A DNA stretch of 64,000 bases from contig JBCBYO010000012.1 in the NCBI GenBank assembly GCA_039815825.1, positions 1-64,000 of the forward strand, read 5' to 3'. Source of the DNA: JBCBDX01 sp039815825. GTDB lineage: Bacteria > Pseudomonadota > Alphaproteobacteria > Rhizobiales > Rhizobiaceae. Positions 33,848-41,481 of this stretch are shown here, one piece after another. How positions within the stretch are numbered: position 1 is the stretch's first letter; each line of letters starts with the position of its first letter. The position numbers and the translations under genes were made by a program. Below the pieces are notes generated by a model that was not told the DNA's origin, made no database searches, and was given only the letters and a program-made list of their open reading frames with translations.

Positions 33848-35127
33848 TACCGAGGCAACGTTATGCGCGCACGGAACCCATCTTGTGATTTGTGAAACTC
33901 CAAGGTCCCGTCGTTTGCCCGCGCCGCTTCCTGCGTGATGGCCAATCCGAGACCTGTCCCGCTGCCAGAGCGCGCCTTGTTTCCACGCGCAAAAGGACGA
34001 ACGAGCGAAGCGACTTCGTCTTCAGCTAGGCCCTCGCCTCCGTCAATTACGTCAATGTAGATCTGATCGGCGAGTGAACCTGCGGTCACGACAACTGGTT
34101 TCTCACCATAGTCGGCCGCGTTTTTAATCAGGTTTGTCACTGCTCGAACCAGCGCATTGCGCTTTGCAAGGGCGTGTATCTCTTCGTCGATTTGTATCTG
34201 GATATCACCGTCCAGTATAGTGTTGTCGGCGGCATCCTGAACGATATTAGCTATGGAAACTTTTTGCTTTTCTTCGGCTTCGAAACCACGCGCATACACC
34301 AAAAACTGCGCAAGCATCGCGTCGATACGATTGATTTGCGCAACCGCGCCCTCCAGCAATTCCGGTTCCACATCGCGGAAAAGCGCCATGGATAGCCTAA
34401 GCTTGGTCAAAGGCGTGCGCAAATCATGACTGACACCTGCCAGTAAGAGCGCTCTGTCGACTTCCGATTGGCGCAGCCGTTCGGAGGCTTCGTTCAATGC
34501 CCTTGCAACAGCGGCAACCTCTCGCGGTCCGGCTTCGTCTAGTTTAGGTGCGAGGGAAGGGGTGCTAAATCCGCCCAAATGGCTTTCCAGTGCGCGCAGT
34601 GGGCGGGCGATGCGTCGCTGAAACGTGACGCCGCCAATCAGGGCGGCCATGGTCGCGAGGCACATTGCCATTAATGGAAGATAGCCGGAGCCGATCCACG
34701 ATGCCGAGATTGGGATTGTCAACCAGCCGTTTCCGGCGGCGTCAGTCAAAGGCATCCAGATGTTATTCTCCGCGTCGACAAAAATCTGATCAGACGGGAT
34801 ATGAACATTTCGTACGATGAGGGCGTCGCGTAAGCTCAGAGCGACGAAATCCGGTGCAAGTGAAGCCGGCGGCGGGGGACCAGGTTGAATTGAAATCGGG
34901 AAATCCATATCTGCACTGGCCGAATGGATTAATTCAACCCACTCTGAATAGCTCGACCGTTCGATCGTTGTCGTCACCAACGCGATCAAACCGGCGAAGT
35001 TTGTTGCTCCGCGTTCCATCTGGGGGTTTAGGACAAAGATGAACATCAGAGTTGATGTCAGCGCCATTGTCGCCACGATCGATGTTATGAGCACGGCAAC
35101 ACTTTGCTTCAGGAGCGTATCAAGCAT
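33847..35127 (-). CDS. EnvZ-like sensor histidine kinase
   Basis: 426 residues from ATG 35127. Two transmembrane helices (about 10-33 and 148-170) enclose a periplasmic sensor domain. A HAMP-like linker follows (RRIARPLRALESHLGG), then the H-box GVSHDLRTPLTKLR, the N-box NLIKNAADYG, and G-boxes VIDGGEGL and GSGTGLGLAI. It should phosphorylate the response regulator encoded just upstream, with which it overlaps by 8 bp. The periplasmic signal is unknown. Confidence 0.9.
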   Translation of the reverse strand: MLDTLLKQSVAVLITSIVATMALTSTLMFIFVLNPQMERGATNFAGLIALVTTTIERSSYSEWVELIHSASADMDFPISIQPGPPPPASLAPDFVALSLRDALIVRNVHIPSDQIFVDAENNIWMPLTDAAGNGWLTIPISASWIGSGYLPLMAMCLATMAALIGGVTFQRRIARPLRALESHLGGFSTPSLAPKLDEAGPREVAAVARALNEASERLRQSEVDRALLLAGVSHDLRTPLTKLRLSMALFRDVEPELLEGAVAQINRIDAMLAQFLVYARGFEAEEKQKVSIANIVQDAADNTILDGDIQIQIDEEIHALAKRNALVRAVTNLIKNAADYGEKPVVVTAGSLADQIYIDVIDGGEGLAEDEVASLVRPFARGNKARSGSGTGLGLAITQEAARANDGTLEFHKSQDGFRARITLPR

Positions 35128-35827
35128 TGTCTCCAACCATCATGTAACCCGTTCCCCAAATGGTTTTGATGAGTTTGGGCGCTTCTCCATCATCACCTAT
35201 AGCCTTTCGAAGGCGCGCGACTTGCACGTCAATCGCGCGGTCGGTAACGGCAAAATCATGCCCGTGGACGCGATCAATAATCTGTGCGCGCGTGAGTGGT
35301 CTGCCGCGGCTTTGTAGTAGCACCGACAAAAGACTAAATTCGCGGCTCGATAGTAGGAGCGGTGTGCCATCACGCTTGGCGACCATTGTCGAGAAGTTCA
35401 CTTCCAACGGGCCGATATTTACGGTCTGATCGTTCTGAAGAGGGCTCGTGTTGCGGGTACGCCTGCGTACGGCATTAAGCCGTGCAACGAGCTCACGTGG
35501 CTCAAACGGCTTTGCCAGATAATCATCTGCCCCCGACTCCAGCCCAATGATTTTGTCTATAGGATCGCCTTTGGCGGTGAGCATTATGATAGGGATTTGC
35601 TCTCCGTCTACGCGTAGGCGACGGCAAATGGACAAACCGTCCTCTTCGGGCATCATCAAATCAAGAATGATAATGTCCGCAGGATTGCGTGCCAATTCCC
35701 GCCGCATGCTCGACCCGCTTTCAACCGCACGCGTTTCAAATCCATGCTCCGTTAAAAAACGACGAAGCAACGCGCGTAGTTCTGGGTCGTCGTCGACGAC
35801 AAGTACTCTGTCAGCTTGTTTATTCAT
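35120..35827 (-). CDS. OmpR-family response regulator
   Basis: 235 residues: receiver domain with DDD at 12-14 region and the phospho-acceptor Asp in IILDLMMPEEDG, then Thr (MLTAKGD) and Lys (LAKPFEPREL), and a C-terminal winged helix (LLLSSREFSLLSVLLQSRGRPLTRAQI, VTDRAIDVQVARLRKAIG, GTGYMMV). It is similar to OmpR/PetR-type regulators. First gene of a two-gene operon with the kinase. A 16-bp palindrome lies about 30 bp upstream of the start. Confidence 0.92.
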   Translation of the reverse strand: MNKQADRVLVVDDDPELRALLRRFLTEHGFETRAVESGSSMRRELARNPADIIILDLMMPEEDGLSICRRLRVDGEQIPIIMLTAKGDPIDKIIGLESGADDYLAKPFEPRELVARLNAVRRRTRNTSPLQNDQTVNIGPLEVNFSTMVAKRDGTPLLLSSREFSLLSVLLQSRGRPLTRAQIIDRVHGHDFAVTDRAIDVQVARLRKAIGDDGEAPKLIKTIWGTGYMMVGDNA

Positions 35828-35858
35828 GTTTTCATTGTCTCACACACTGCATCTGCCC

Positions 35859-35874
35859 GCATTTTTTAAAATGC
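35859..35874. promoter_or_regulatory. Palindrome GCATTTT-TT-AAAATGC upstream of response regulator
   Basis: GCATTTT 35859-35865 and AAAATGC 35868-35874 are fully complementary around TT. It lies 32 bp upstream of the response regulator ATG (minus strand), in the region between it and the EF-hand gene. It may be an operator or a hairpin in the leader. AT-rich sequence with ACAATATATTAC follows on the far side and could be a promoter. Confidence 0.35.
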
Positions 35875-36035
35875 TACAATATATTACACACAATATGCCC
35901 GGTAATACCTTGTCGCACTTGCGTTGAAATCAGCAACATTCTTGGCGTCTTTGTCTGTGACAACTGAAGTCATCAAATAATACGTTCGCGTACTAGCGTT
36001 GAGCATCGGCGGACCGGCCGAGCGAAGGAAAAGAG

Positions 36036-36350
36036 ATGAAACAAAATATTGGGAACAGTCTATTTGTTGCGTCCGTCTCGTCTGCGCTTTTTGCAACATT
36101 AACTGTCGCTCACGCAGATCAAGCGTCAGATTTTTTGGCGATGGAGAACTACATTCAGGCAGACGTCGACGGTGACACGATGCTAACACTTGATGAGTTC
36201 ACCAACTTTATTGACTTGAACGCCAATGACGGTCTGGGTCGCGCTGGGATGATCAGAGACCGCGGCATGCATGGCTTTGCTTTTCGCCGTGTTGACGCCA
36301 ATTCCGATGGGCTGATTGCGCCCGATGAGATGTCTGCAATGGCACGTTAG
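36036..36350 (+). CDS. Exported EF-hand calcium-binding protein
   Basis: 104 residues with a signal peptide (1-27, ending AHA then DQASDF). Two EF-hand loops: Asp43-Asp45-Asp47-Met49-Thr51-Glu54 and Asp87-Asn89-Asp91-Leu93-Ala95-Glu98, both with the acidic 12th position needed for calcium. The mature protein is therefore likely a small periplasmic or secreted calcium binder. Ribosome site GAAGGAAAAGAG precedes ATG 36036. Divergent from the two-component operon, which may control it. Followed by a strong terminator, so it is a single-gene transcript. Confidence 0.83.
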   Translation: MKQNIGNSLFVASVSSALFATLTVAHADQASDFLAMENYIQADVDGDTMLTLDEFTNFIDLNANDGLGRAGMIRDRGMHGFAFRRVDANSDGLIAPDEMSAMAR

Positions 36351-36361
36351 ATCCCCCGTCC

Positions 36362-36381
36362 ATCAGGTACTTGTACCTGAT
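36362..36381. repeat. Inverted repeat ATCAGGTAC-TT-GTACCTGAT
   Basis: Nine-bp arms at 36362-36370 and 36373-36381 around TT, placed between the EF-hand stop and its terminator. It can form a hairpin or serve as a protein binding site. No T-tract follows it directly. Confidence 0.55.
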
Positions 36382-36395
36382 AGTGTATTGCAGAT

Positions 36396-36430
36396 GGCCT
36401 GCCCTAGTCTCCAAGGGCAGGCCTTTTTTT
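36396..36430 (+). terminator. Rho-independent terminator after the EF-hand gene
   Basis: GGCCTGCCCT (36396-36405) pairs perfectly with AGGGCAGGCC (36414-36423) around an 8-base loop, followed by seven T (36424-36430). Ten-bp GC-rich stem plus T-tract is a textbook terminator for plus-strand transcription. Confidence 0.92.
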
Positions 36431-36551
36431 CTATCATGACAGAATAAATTACAATGCAACAGTTTGTAGCAATTAAGCATTCGCAGAAATAATATTGAAA
36501 TAAAGATATATTATTAAAATGATAAATTAATTATTTAAAGGATCATGTGCC

Positions 36552-36959
36552 ATGAATAGATTAAATATTGTTGCGTTATGCTCTATTTTATGTGCGATTA
36601 ATTTAGATGTAGATAGTTCTGTCGCTGGTGTTATACAGGCCGATGTTTCGTTGAGCCCATCATCTAGTTATTTTTACCAGATAGAGGCTATCGACGTGCA
36701 CTTAAAAAGGCATGCAAGGAACCGCGTCGTACGTGGGCCTTTACCACTACCTGTTTTGCCTAATACGACTTTCACAGTTGATGGTGCCAACGGCTCGGCG
36801 TCGGGAACGCGAACCGTTACAGGTACCGATGATGGTAAGTACAGCGTCGAGGGTACGCGTACTATTACAAACGAAAATAGAGGCGTAACCTGCAGTAGAA
36901 GCGGATCTTTTGTGACTGGAAGCGGTGAGGCAAATTTTACAAGGTCATGTACAGACTAG
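36552..36959 (+). CDS. Small exported protein of unknown function
   Basis: 135 residues, not recognised. The N terminus (MNRLNIVALCSILCAINLDVDSSVAG) looks like a signal peptide. The mature part is rich in Ser, Thr and Gly, with a short internal repeat (GTRTVTGTDDGK and GTRTITNENRG) and two Cys near the end (VTCSRSG and RSCTD) that could form a disulfide; it is probably all beta. An AAAGGA ribosome site lies upstream. The surrounding 36430-37010 is clearly richer in A and T than the rest of the window, which suggests acquired DNA. Preceded by a terminator, so it should have its own promoter. Confidence 0.6.
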   Translation: MNRLNIVALCSILCAINLDVDSSVAGVIQADVSLSPSSSYFYQIEAIDVHLKRHARNRVVRGPLPLPVLPNTTFTVDGANGSASGTRTVTGTDDGKYSVEGTRTITNENRGVTCSRSGSFVTGSGEANFTRSCTD

Positions 36960-37010
36960 TATAATTTGAATACAAAAAAAGTCTATAATTACGAGTAGGA
37001 GTGACTGAAT

Positions 37011-37682
37011 ATGTGGTTTCGAAGGAAATTTTTTTCATTTTTGACTTTATCTTTTGCTTCTTTTGCAATGTTAACTCCAAACTCACATGCCGATAGCGGC
37101 TGCACTGTGAAAGAACATGTGAGTAAGCAAAACAGTATTGGCTTTGAACTTATAGACCTAATGCGTGGGGAAGCTTGGGTAACCATCGACTGGACAGTTG
37201 AAGAATACGCAGAATTTTCTCCGGGTTTGACTGGTCTCAATTGGATTAAAAATGAACCACGGACTGGATTGGCCGACCGAATGCGGGTGTACAAATCGCC
37301 TGGTTGTTCAAATGAAGGACAGTTCAAGTATAAGGAAGTGTTCGGTAGAAAGTTCTTCCACATAGCGGACGTTGTTGCCAGGCGTCGTACTGTTGACCCC
37401 CAAGGATTGATCGCTGAAGTCAGGGTAGTGAAATACCATAGCCTGTTTTTTGACCCAGGCAGTACGATCTCTACATTAAAAGCGCCCAATGGCGATGTTT
37501 TTGTCGGCGTCAATGATATGTATGGCAACACGACACCGCCCACTTTACCCGAAGGTTGGGTGATCGAAGCGCAGAAAGTAGATGCGCACAAAGAGATCCG
37601 TTTGTTTGGTGAAGTGCGCGTTCTCCGCCTGAAGAATGGCTTGTCTTTTCAAGCAGTCGCCGGTGACGCGTTAAATGGTTAA
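37011..37682 (+). CDS. Exported protein of unknown function
   Basis: 223 residues, not recognised. A signal peptide spans about 1-27 (ending NSHA then DSGCTVKEH). The mature part has two Cys, in DSGCTVKE and KSPGCSNEGQF, and beta-rich stretches (EVRVVKYHSLFFDPGSTIS, GWVIEAQKVDAHKEIRLFGEVRVLRLKNG). No catalytic motif is evident. The 3' end overlaps the next gene by 8 bp, so the two form an operon. The codons are more AT-rich at the 5' end than in neighbouring core genes. Confidence 0.7.
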   Translation: MWFRRKFFSFLTLSFASFAMLTPNSHADSGCTVKEHVSKQNSIGFELIDLMRGEAWVTIDWTVEEYAEFSPGLTGLNWIKNEPRTGLADRMRVYKSPGCSNEGQFKYKEVFGRKFFHIADVVARRRTVDPQGLIAEVRVVKYHSLFFDPGSTISTLKAPNGDVFVGVNDMYGNTTPPTLPEGWVIEAQKVDAHKEIRLFGEVRVLRLKNGLSFQAVAGDALNG

Positions 37683-38325
37683 GTCGTTAAAAGTTTGGGG
37701 CACAATTGTGCTGCTTTTTGGTTTGTTCCTGGCTTGGCATCAACCCTGGGGTAAACCGCTCGATGAAGAAGAGGTCGTGCTTGCATTTACGAGCGTGATG
37801 GATGCGGTTACCCCTTCCGATGCTGGTATACCTGGCGCGGCCATGGAGTTCTTTATGTCAGACGACGGGCGCCCGTTTTACATGATTAATCTGAACAAGT
37901 TTGAACCCGGTGCAGTTAACCCATCCGAAGCCGACGAAAAGGGACAAGCAGCTAATGAAGCCAAAAGGCGATATGGCTTGTACATGCTGCGTAGTTTGCT
38001 GGCGCGTGCCAGTTATCCAGTGCTATCAGTTCCGCGAATTCAAACGCTAGCAAATTCCTTTGAGGCTGACAGTATCGACTTCGACTATCTGACTGTTGTG
38101 CGCTATCGAAGTCGGCGAGACTTGCTGCGTATCATCACCACAACTGAGTTTCAGGAAGTAGTGCAAAACAAATTTGCTTCTTTGGAGGCATTTTCCGCGT
38201 CACCGGCGGAAATCGGGCCAACTTTCTCATTGCCACGGCTTGTTGCGATAGTCCTGCTTTTGATCGGTGCGGTAGGCCACTATTTTATTGGGCGAAAACG
38301 TTTAATGGGGGAGACGAGCGCGTAA
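37675..38325 (+). CDS. Membrane-anchored protein with DUF1330-like domain
   Basis: 216 residues with an N-terminal helix (about 5-21) and a C-terminal helix (about 189-206), so the middle part is probably periplasmic. That part resembles a dimeric alpha/beta-barrel of the DUF1330/NIPSNAP type: GRPFYMINLNKFEPGA, AKRRYGLYMLRSLL, and DYLTVVRYRSRRDLLRIITTTEFQEV. No active site is known for these. It overlaps the preceding exported-protein gene by 8 bp and probably acts with it. Similarity was judged by eye only. Confidence 0.68.
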   Translation: MVKSLKVWGTIVLLFGLFLAWHQPWGKPLDEEEVVLAFTSVMDAVTPSDAGIPGAAMEFFMSDDGRPFYMINLNKFEPGAVNPSEADEKGQAANEAKRRYGLYMLRSLLARASYPVLSVPRIQTLANSFEADSIDFDYLTVVRYRSRRDLLRIITTTEFQEVVQNKFASLEAFSASPAEIGPTFSLPRLVAIVLLLIGAVGHYFIGRKRLMGETSA

Positions 38326-38391
38326 TGCGTATTGCCAAGAACGTTCTGGAAGGTACAAACTTGACTTCGTCATGTCTCCGGAACGGGTAAG

Positions 38392-39663
38392 TTGCTTCAC
38401 CACAATCGAAATTTGATCGCCAGCCTTTTCCAGATTGGGGTACGCGCTGCGGAACCTGAACGAATTGCAGAGCAGGCGGTACGCAAACGGCTTCCGGATT
38501 TTCTTGGAAAGCCTGTCACAATAATAGCGACTGGCAAAGCCGCTATTCCGATGATGCAAGGCGCACAAAAAGCACTTGATGGTGCGAAGATTACAAAAGC
38601 CATTGTAGTTACCAATCGAGAGAATTTGGTGCCACTCGTCGGGGTTGACGTTTTGCCTTCCGGGCACCCCGTACCTGATCTAGAAGGTATGGTTGCCGCT
38701 CAGCGAATAATCGAAGTCGTAGGCGCGCTTTCTGAAGAAGACGTTCTGCTTTTTCTTGTTTCTGGCGGAACATCGGCGATGCTGCCGGCACCCGCTGGCG
38801 CGCTTTCGTTTCAAGACGAGATTGCAGCCACCGAAGAACTGCTTGCCAGTGGTGCTCCCATTGACGCCGTCAATATTGTGCGCAGCTGCCTATCCCGCGT
38901 TAAGGGTGGTGGCCTTTCTCAGATGGCAGGTCGCGCGATGGTGGTTACGTTGATGCTTTCTGATGTGCCGGGCGATGATCCTGCCGCGATCGGCAGCGGT
39001 CCTACAATTCCTACGGAAATCAGCCGGGAAAAACTTTCTGAGGTAATGCGGATCTATGGGCTCGAGGATCGCTTTAACGAAGCGGTTTTACATCATTTGA
39101 AAAACATCGAGAAACACAGTCCCGTTCCTGTCGGCTCGCGGGTCGCCGAGGTTATTGGCTCTAACAAAAAGTCGCTTGATGCGGTTTTTTCCGATGCCAC
39201 GAAGTTTGGTGTTCGTGTCGAGATTGTCGCGGATTGGTTGGATGGGGATGTTGAGGATGCGGCGGTGCGTTTTGCCGATGCGGCCAAAAATTGTGGCCAA
39301 AGACCTGCCATTTTAATCGCGGGCGGGGAAACGACAGTTCAATTGGTCGGAAATGGCAAAGGCGGGCGCAATCAGGAATTGGCGCTACGCTTCGCCACTC
39401 ACATGCAAGACACGCCCGGACCTTGGGTTTTCCTCTCCGGTGGAACAGATGGGCGCGACGGACCAACGGACGCGGCCGGTGGGTTGATTGATCACAACAG
39501 CCTGGCGCGCATCGGTGTTGAGCGCTTGAAGCAAGCGCTGGATAATAATGACGCTTATCATGCGCTTGAGAGTTCCGGTGACCTGTTGATGACAGGCGGT
39601 ACCGGAACAAATGTCGCAGATTTGCAGATTTTACTGCTTGGCGAAATTAGCGCTGATATTTGA
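38392..39663 (+). CDS. Glycerate 2-kinase (MOFRL family)
   Basis: 423 residues, start TTG 38392 since no ATG is available in frame. Converts D-glycerate to 2-phosphoglycerate, linking serine or glyoxylate metabolism to glycolysis. N-terminal DUF4147 domain: ATGKAAIPMMQGA, VLPSGHPVPDLEG, LFLVSGGTSAMLPAPAG. C-terminal MOFRL domain: AGGETTVQLVGNGKGGRNQELALRFA and SGGTDGRDGPTDAAGG. A 21-codon open frame at 38325-38390 lies just upstream. Its 3' end overlaps the converging GNAT gene by 17 bp. Confidence 0.9.
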   Translation: MLHHNRNLIASLFQIGVRAAEPERIAEQAVRKRLPDFLGKPVTIIATGKAAIPMMQGAQKALDGAKITKAIVVTNRENLVPLVGVDVLPSGHPVPDLEGMVAAQRIIEVVGALSEEDVLLFLVSGGTSAMLPAPAGALSFQDEIAATEELLASGAPIDAVNIVRSCLSRVKGGGLSQMAGRAMVVTLMLSDVPGDDPAAIGSGPTIPTEISREKLSEVMRIYGLEDRFNEAVLHHLKNIEKHSPVPVGSRVAEVIGSNKKSLDAVFSDATKFGVRVEIVADWLDGDVEDAAVRFADAAKNCGQRPAILIAGGETTVQLVGNGKGGRNQELALRFATHMQDTPGPWVFLSGGTDGRDGPTDAAGGLIDHNSLARIGVERLKQALDNNDAYHALESSGDLLMTGGTGTNVADLQILLLGEISADI

Positions 39664-40084
39664 TAAAGGGAGTTAGCGTGCCGATGTCGTCGTAGAGACG
39701 GCGAGCGGTCTCGTTAAAGTGCTGTGTTGTCCAATATACAGTCGGCGATTTTTCCTGATCTGCCTTTTGGTAGACCGCCTCCATTAGCGCCCGCCCAACG
39801 CCCCTGCCGCGCGCTGTTGGTGCCGTGAAGAGGTCTTGCAGATAGCAAACCTTTTCCACTTTCCAGGTATGTCGATGGAAAAAGTAATGAACCAATCCAA
39901 TCGCCTCCTCACCATCCCACGCCAAAAGGCAAGCTGGCTCATCCGGGCGATCGATGAACAAGCGGTTCCATGTGGTCGAGTAAACTTCTTCCGAGACGGT
40001 CGTTTCATAGAATTCGAGATATTGCGTCCACAGCTCTCGCCAAATCTCTCGGTCTTCCGGCCGCACGGTGCGTATGTCAATCAC
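39647..40084 (-). CDS. GNAT family N-acetyltransferase
   Basis: 145 residues. IRTVRPEDREIWRELWTQYLEFY opens the domain; the acetyl-CoA site is LFTAPTARGRGVGRALMEAVY. YWTTQHFNETARRLYDDIGTLTPFIKYQR is a common ending in this subfamily. Acceptor unknown. Overlaps the metA stop by 4 bp, so it is cotranscribed behind metA and the SAM-II riboswitch. Confidence 0.88.
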   Translation of the reverse strand: MIDIRTVRPEDREIWRELWTQYLEFYETTVSEEVYSTTWNRLFIDRPDEPACLLAWDGEEAIGLVHYFFHRHTWKVEKVCYLQDLFTAPTARGRGVGRALMEAVYQKADQEKSPTVYWTTQHFNETARRLYDDIGTLTPFIKYQR

Positions 40085-41007
40085 ATGCGATCCTTTCCGA
40101 TGTCGGCCACATCATATGGCGTTGTTTGGTAAACCTGATTGATCCAATTGCCAAACAGTAGAAACGCGTGGCTACGCCACCGGTTTTTGGGCTCGTTTTT
40201 TGGATCATCATCAGGAAAGTAGTTCTGCGGAATGGAAATAGGAGTGCCATTTTCAATATCGCGGAAGTACTCGTTTGCGAGTGACTGACTGTCATATTCG
40301 ATGTGATTGAAGATGTAGAGGCGATTGGCAAACGCCTCGTGTAAGAGGCACACGCCAGTTGCGTGGCTTTCCATCAATACTTCCAATTCGGCTTCCTGCG
40401 GAAACTCGGCTTTGCGTACTTCGGTCCAACGCGACACTGAAACCTGAAAATCGTCAGAAAACCCCGCCAGATAGGGCGATGCTGCGTTCAGATTGATATG
40501 GCGGTAAACGCCAAATGCCTTTTGCGGGAGCGTATGTTTGGGGACTTGGTGGAAACGGTAGGCGGCAGCCATTGCGCCCCAACAGATGAAGAAAGAGGAA
40601 TGAACGTTGGTCGTCGTCCAATCCAAGATCTGTTCCATCTCGTCCCAGTAGGTCACATCCTCAAACGGCATTGTTTCAATGGGGGCGCCGGTTATGATGA
40701 AGCCATCAAATTTTTGGTCGCGTACTTCTTCCCACGTCTTGTAGAATGCGATGAGGTGTTCCTCAGGTGTATTCTTGGACTTGTGGCTGCCGATACGTAT
40801 CAGCGTTAGGTCCACCTGCAGTGGCGTTGAACCCACCAGTCGCGCGATCTGCGTTTCGGTCCGTATCTTGTCGGGCATGAGATTGAGCAGGCCAATGCGC
40901 AGCGGGCGAATATCTTGGCGCGCTGCCATATCTTCGTCCATCACCATTACGCCTTCGTTGAGCAAGGTTTGGCGGGCAGGAAGTGAAGATGGTATCCGGA
41001 TGGGCAA
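40081..41007 (-). CDS. metAA: Homoserine O-acetyltransferase (MetA fold)
   Basis: Activates homoserine for methionine synthesis. 308 residues from TTG 41007 (MPIRIPSSLP, the family N terminus). Catalytic residues are at the standard positions: Cys142 (ICWGAMAA), His235 and Glu237 (FNHIEY). Residue 111 is Glu (GAPIETMPF). In characterised MetA proteins Glu at 111 marks acetyl-CoA use, Gly marks succinyl-CoA, so the product is likely O-acetylhomoserine. The leader contains a SAM-II riboswitch, giving feedback repression by S-adenosylmethionine. Followed by a GNAT gene in the same unit. Confidence 0.94.
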   Translation of the reverse strand: MPIRIPSSLPARQTLLNEGVMVMDEDMAARQDIRPLRIGLLNLMPDKIRTETQIARLVGSTPLQVDLTLIRIGSHKSKNTPEEHLIAFYKTWEEVRDQKFDGFIITGAPIETMPFEDVTYWDEMEQILDWTTTNVHSSFFICWGAMAAAYRFHQVPKHTLPQKAFGVYRHINLNAASPYLAGFSDDFQVSVSRWTEVRKAEFPQEAELEVLMESHATGVCLLHEAFANRLYIFNHIEYDSQSLANEYFRDIENGTPISIPQNYFPDDDPKNEPKNRWRSHAFLLFGNWINQVYQTTPYDVADIGKDRM

Positions 41008-41060
41008 TGTTCTGTCTCACTCTCATATACGCTAATAGGGCACACTGTCTGTGAGACGCG

Positions 41061-41114
41061 GTCCTTTAGCGAGTTGTTTAACGTGGCTGCAAGCCGACCG
41101 GCCAAATCACCACG
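41061..41114 (-). promoter_or_regulatory. SAM-II riboswitch upstream of metA
   Basis: On the minus strand the leader contains the conserved SAM-II blocks in order: TGATTTG (41109-41103), CGGCTTGCAGCC (41096-41085), ACGTTAAA (41084-41077) and GCTAAAGGA (41070-41062). P1 is CGTGG (41114-41110) pairing with CCACG (41086-41082); the 3' block supplies the pseudoknot. SAM-II (metA element) is the class known upstream of metA in Alphaproteobacteria. SAM binding turns expression off. Confidence 0.9.
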
Positions 41115-41122
41115 AGAGCGCT

Positions 41123-41151
41123 GATGTAGTCCCAATCGGTCGTTGCGTCAA
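41123..41151 (-). promoter_or_regulatory. Candidate sigma-70 promoter for metA
   Basis: -35 TTGACG at 41151-41146 and -10 TACATC at 41128-41123, minus strand, 17-base spacer. The expected transcription start near 41116 falls immediately before the SAM-II P1 stem, so the transcript would begin with the aptamer. Confidence 0.6.
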
Positions 41152-41254
41152 TAATTGGTCAAGCGTGGATATTCGTCATTTGTGCAGTGCACAATTGTCA
41201 CGAAAGTGTGGTATGGAGGTCGCGGGAGGGTGAGCAGAGACTGCGGGGATCAAT

Positions 41255-41467
41255 ATGTTAACTGCCATTCGAAACAATACGCTAGATGCAACTTACGACA
41301 TGACCAACGTCATCGTCTTTCCCGGCTTGAAGGTTGAACCAAAACGTTTGAGACGTCCGGTTTTCGCCATTTTGGTGGACGGGGTTGGCGAGGCGCGAAG
41401 TGTCATGCGTGCTTCAGCGCCTCAACGACCCGAATTGACGCGCGGAAGCGTCAGTCCGGTTATTTGA
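41255..41467 (+). CDS. Small hypothetical protein
   Basis: 70 residues with ATG 41255 and a GGGGAT ribosome site. Contains MTNVIVFPGLKVEPKRLRRP; no family recognised and no helix or signal peptide. It fills the gap between metA (divergent) and hbd (convergent, 14 bp apart). It could be a real small gene or a chance open frame; the ribosome site and good spacing favour the first. Confidence 0.42.
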   Translation: MLTAIRNNTLDATYDMTNVIVFPGLKVEPKRLRRPVFAILVDGVGEARSVMRASAPQRPELTRGSVSPVI

Positions 41468-41481
41468 ACGGAGGTGGAAGT

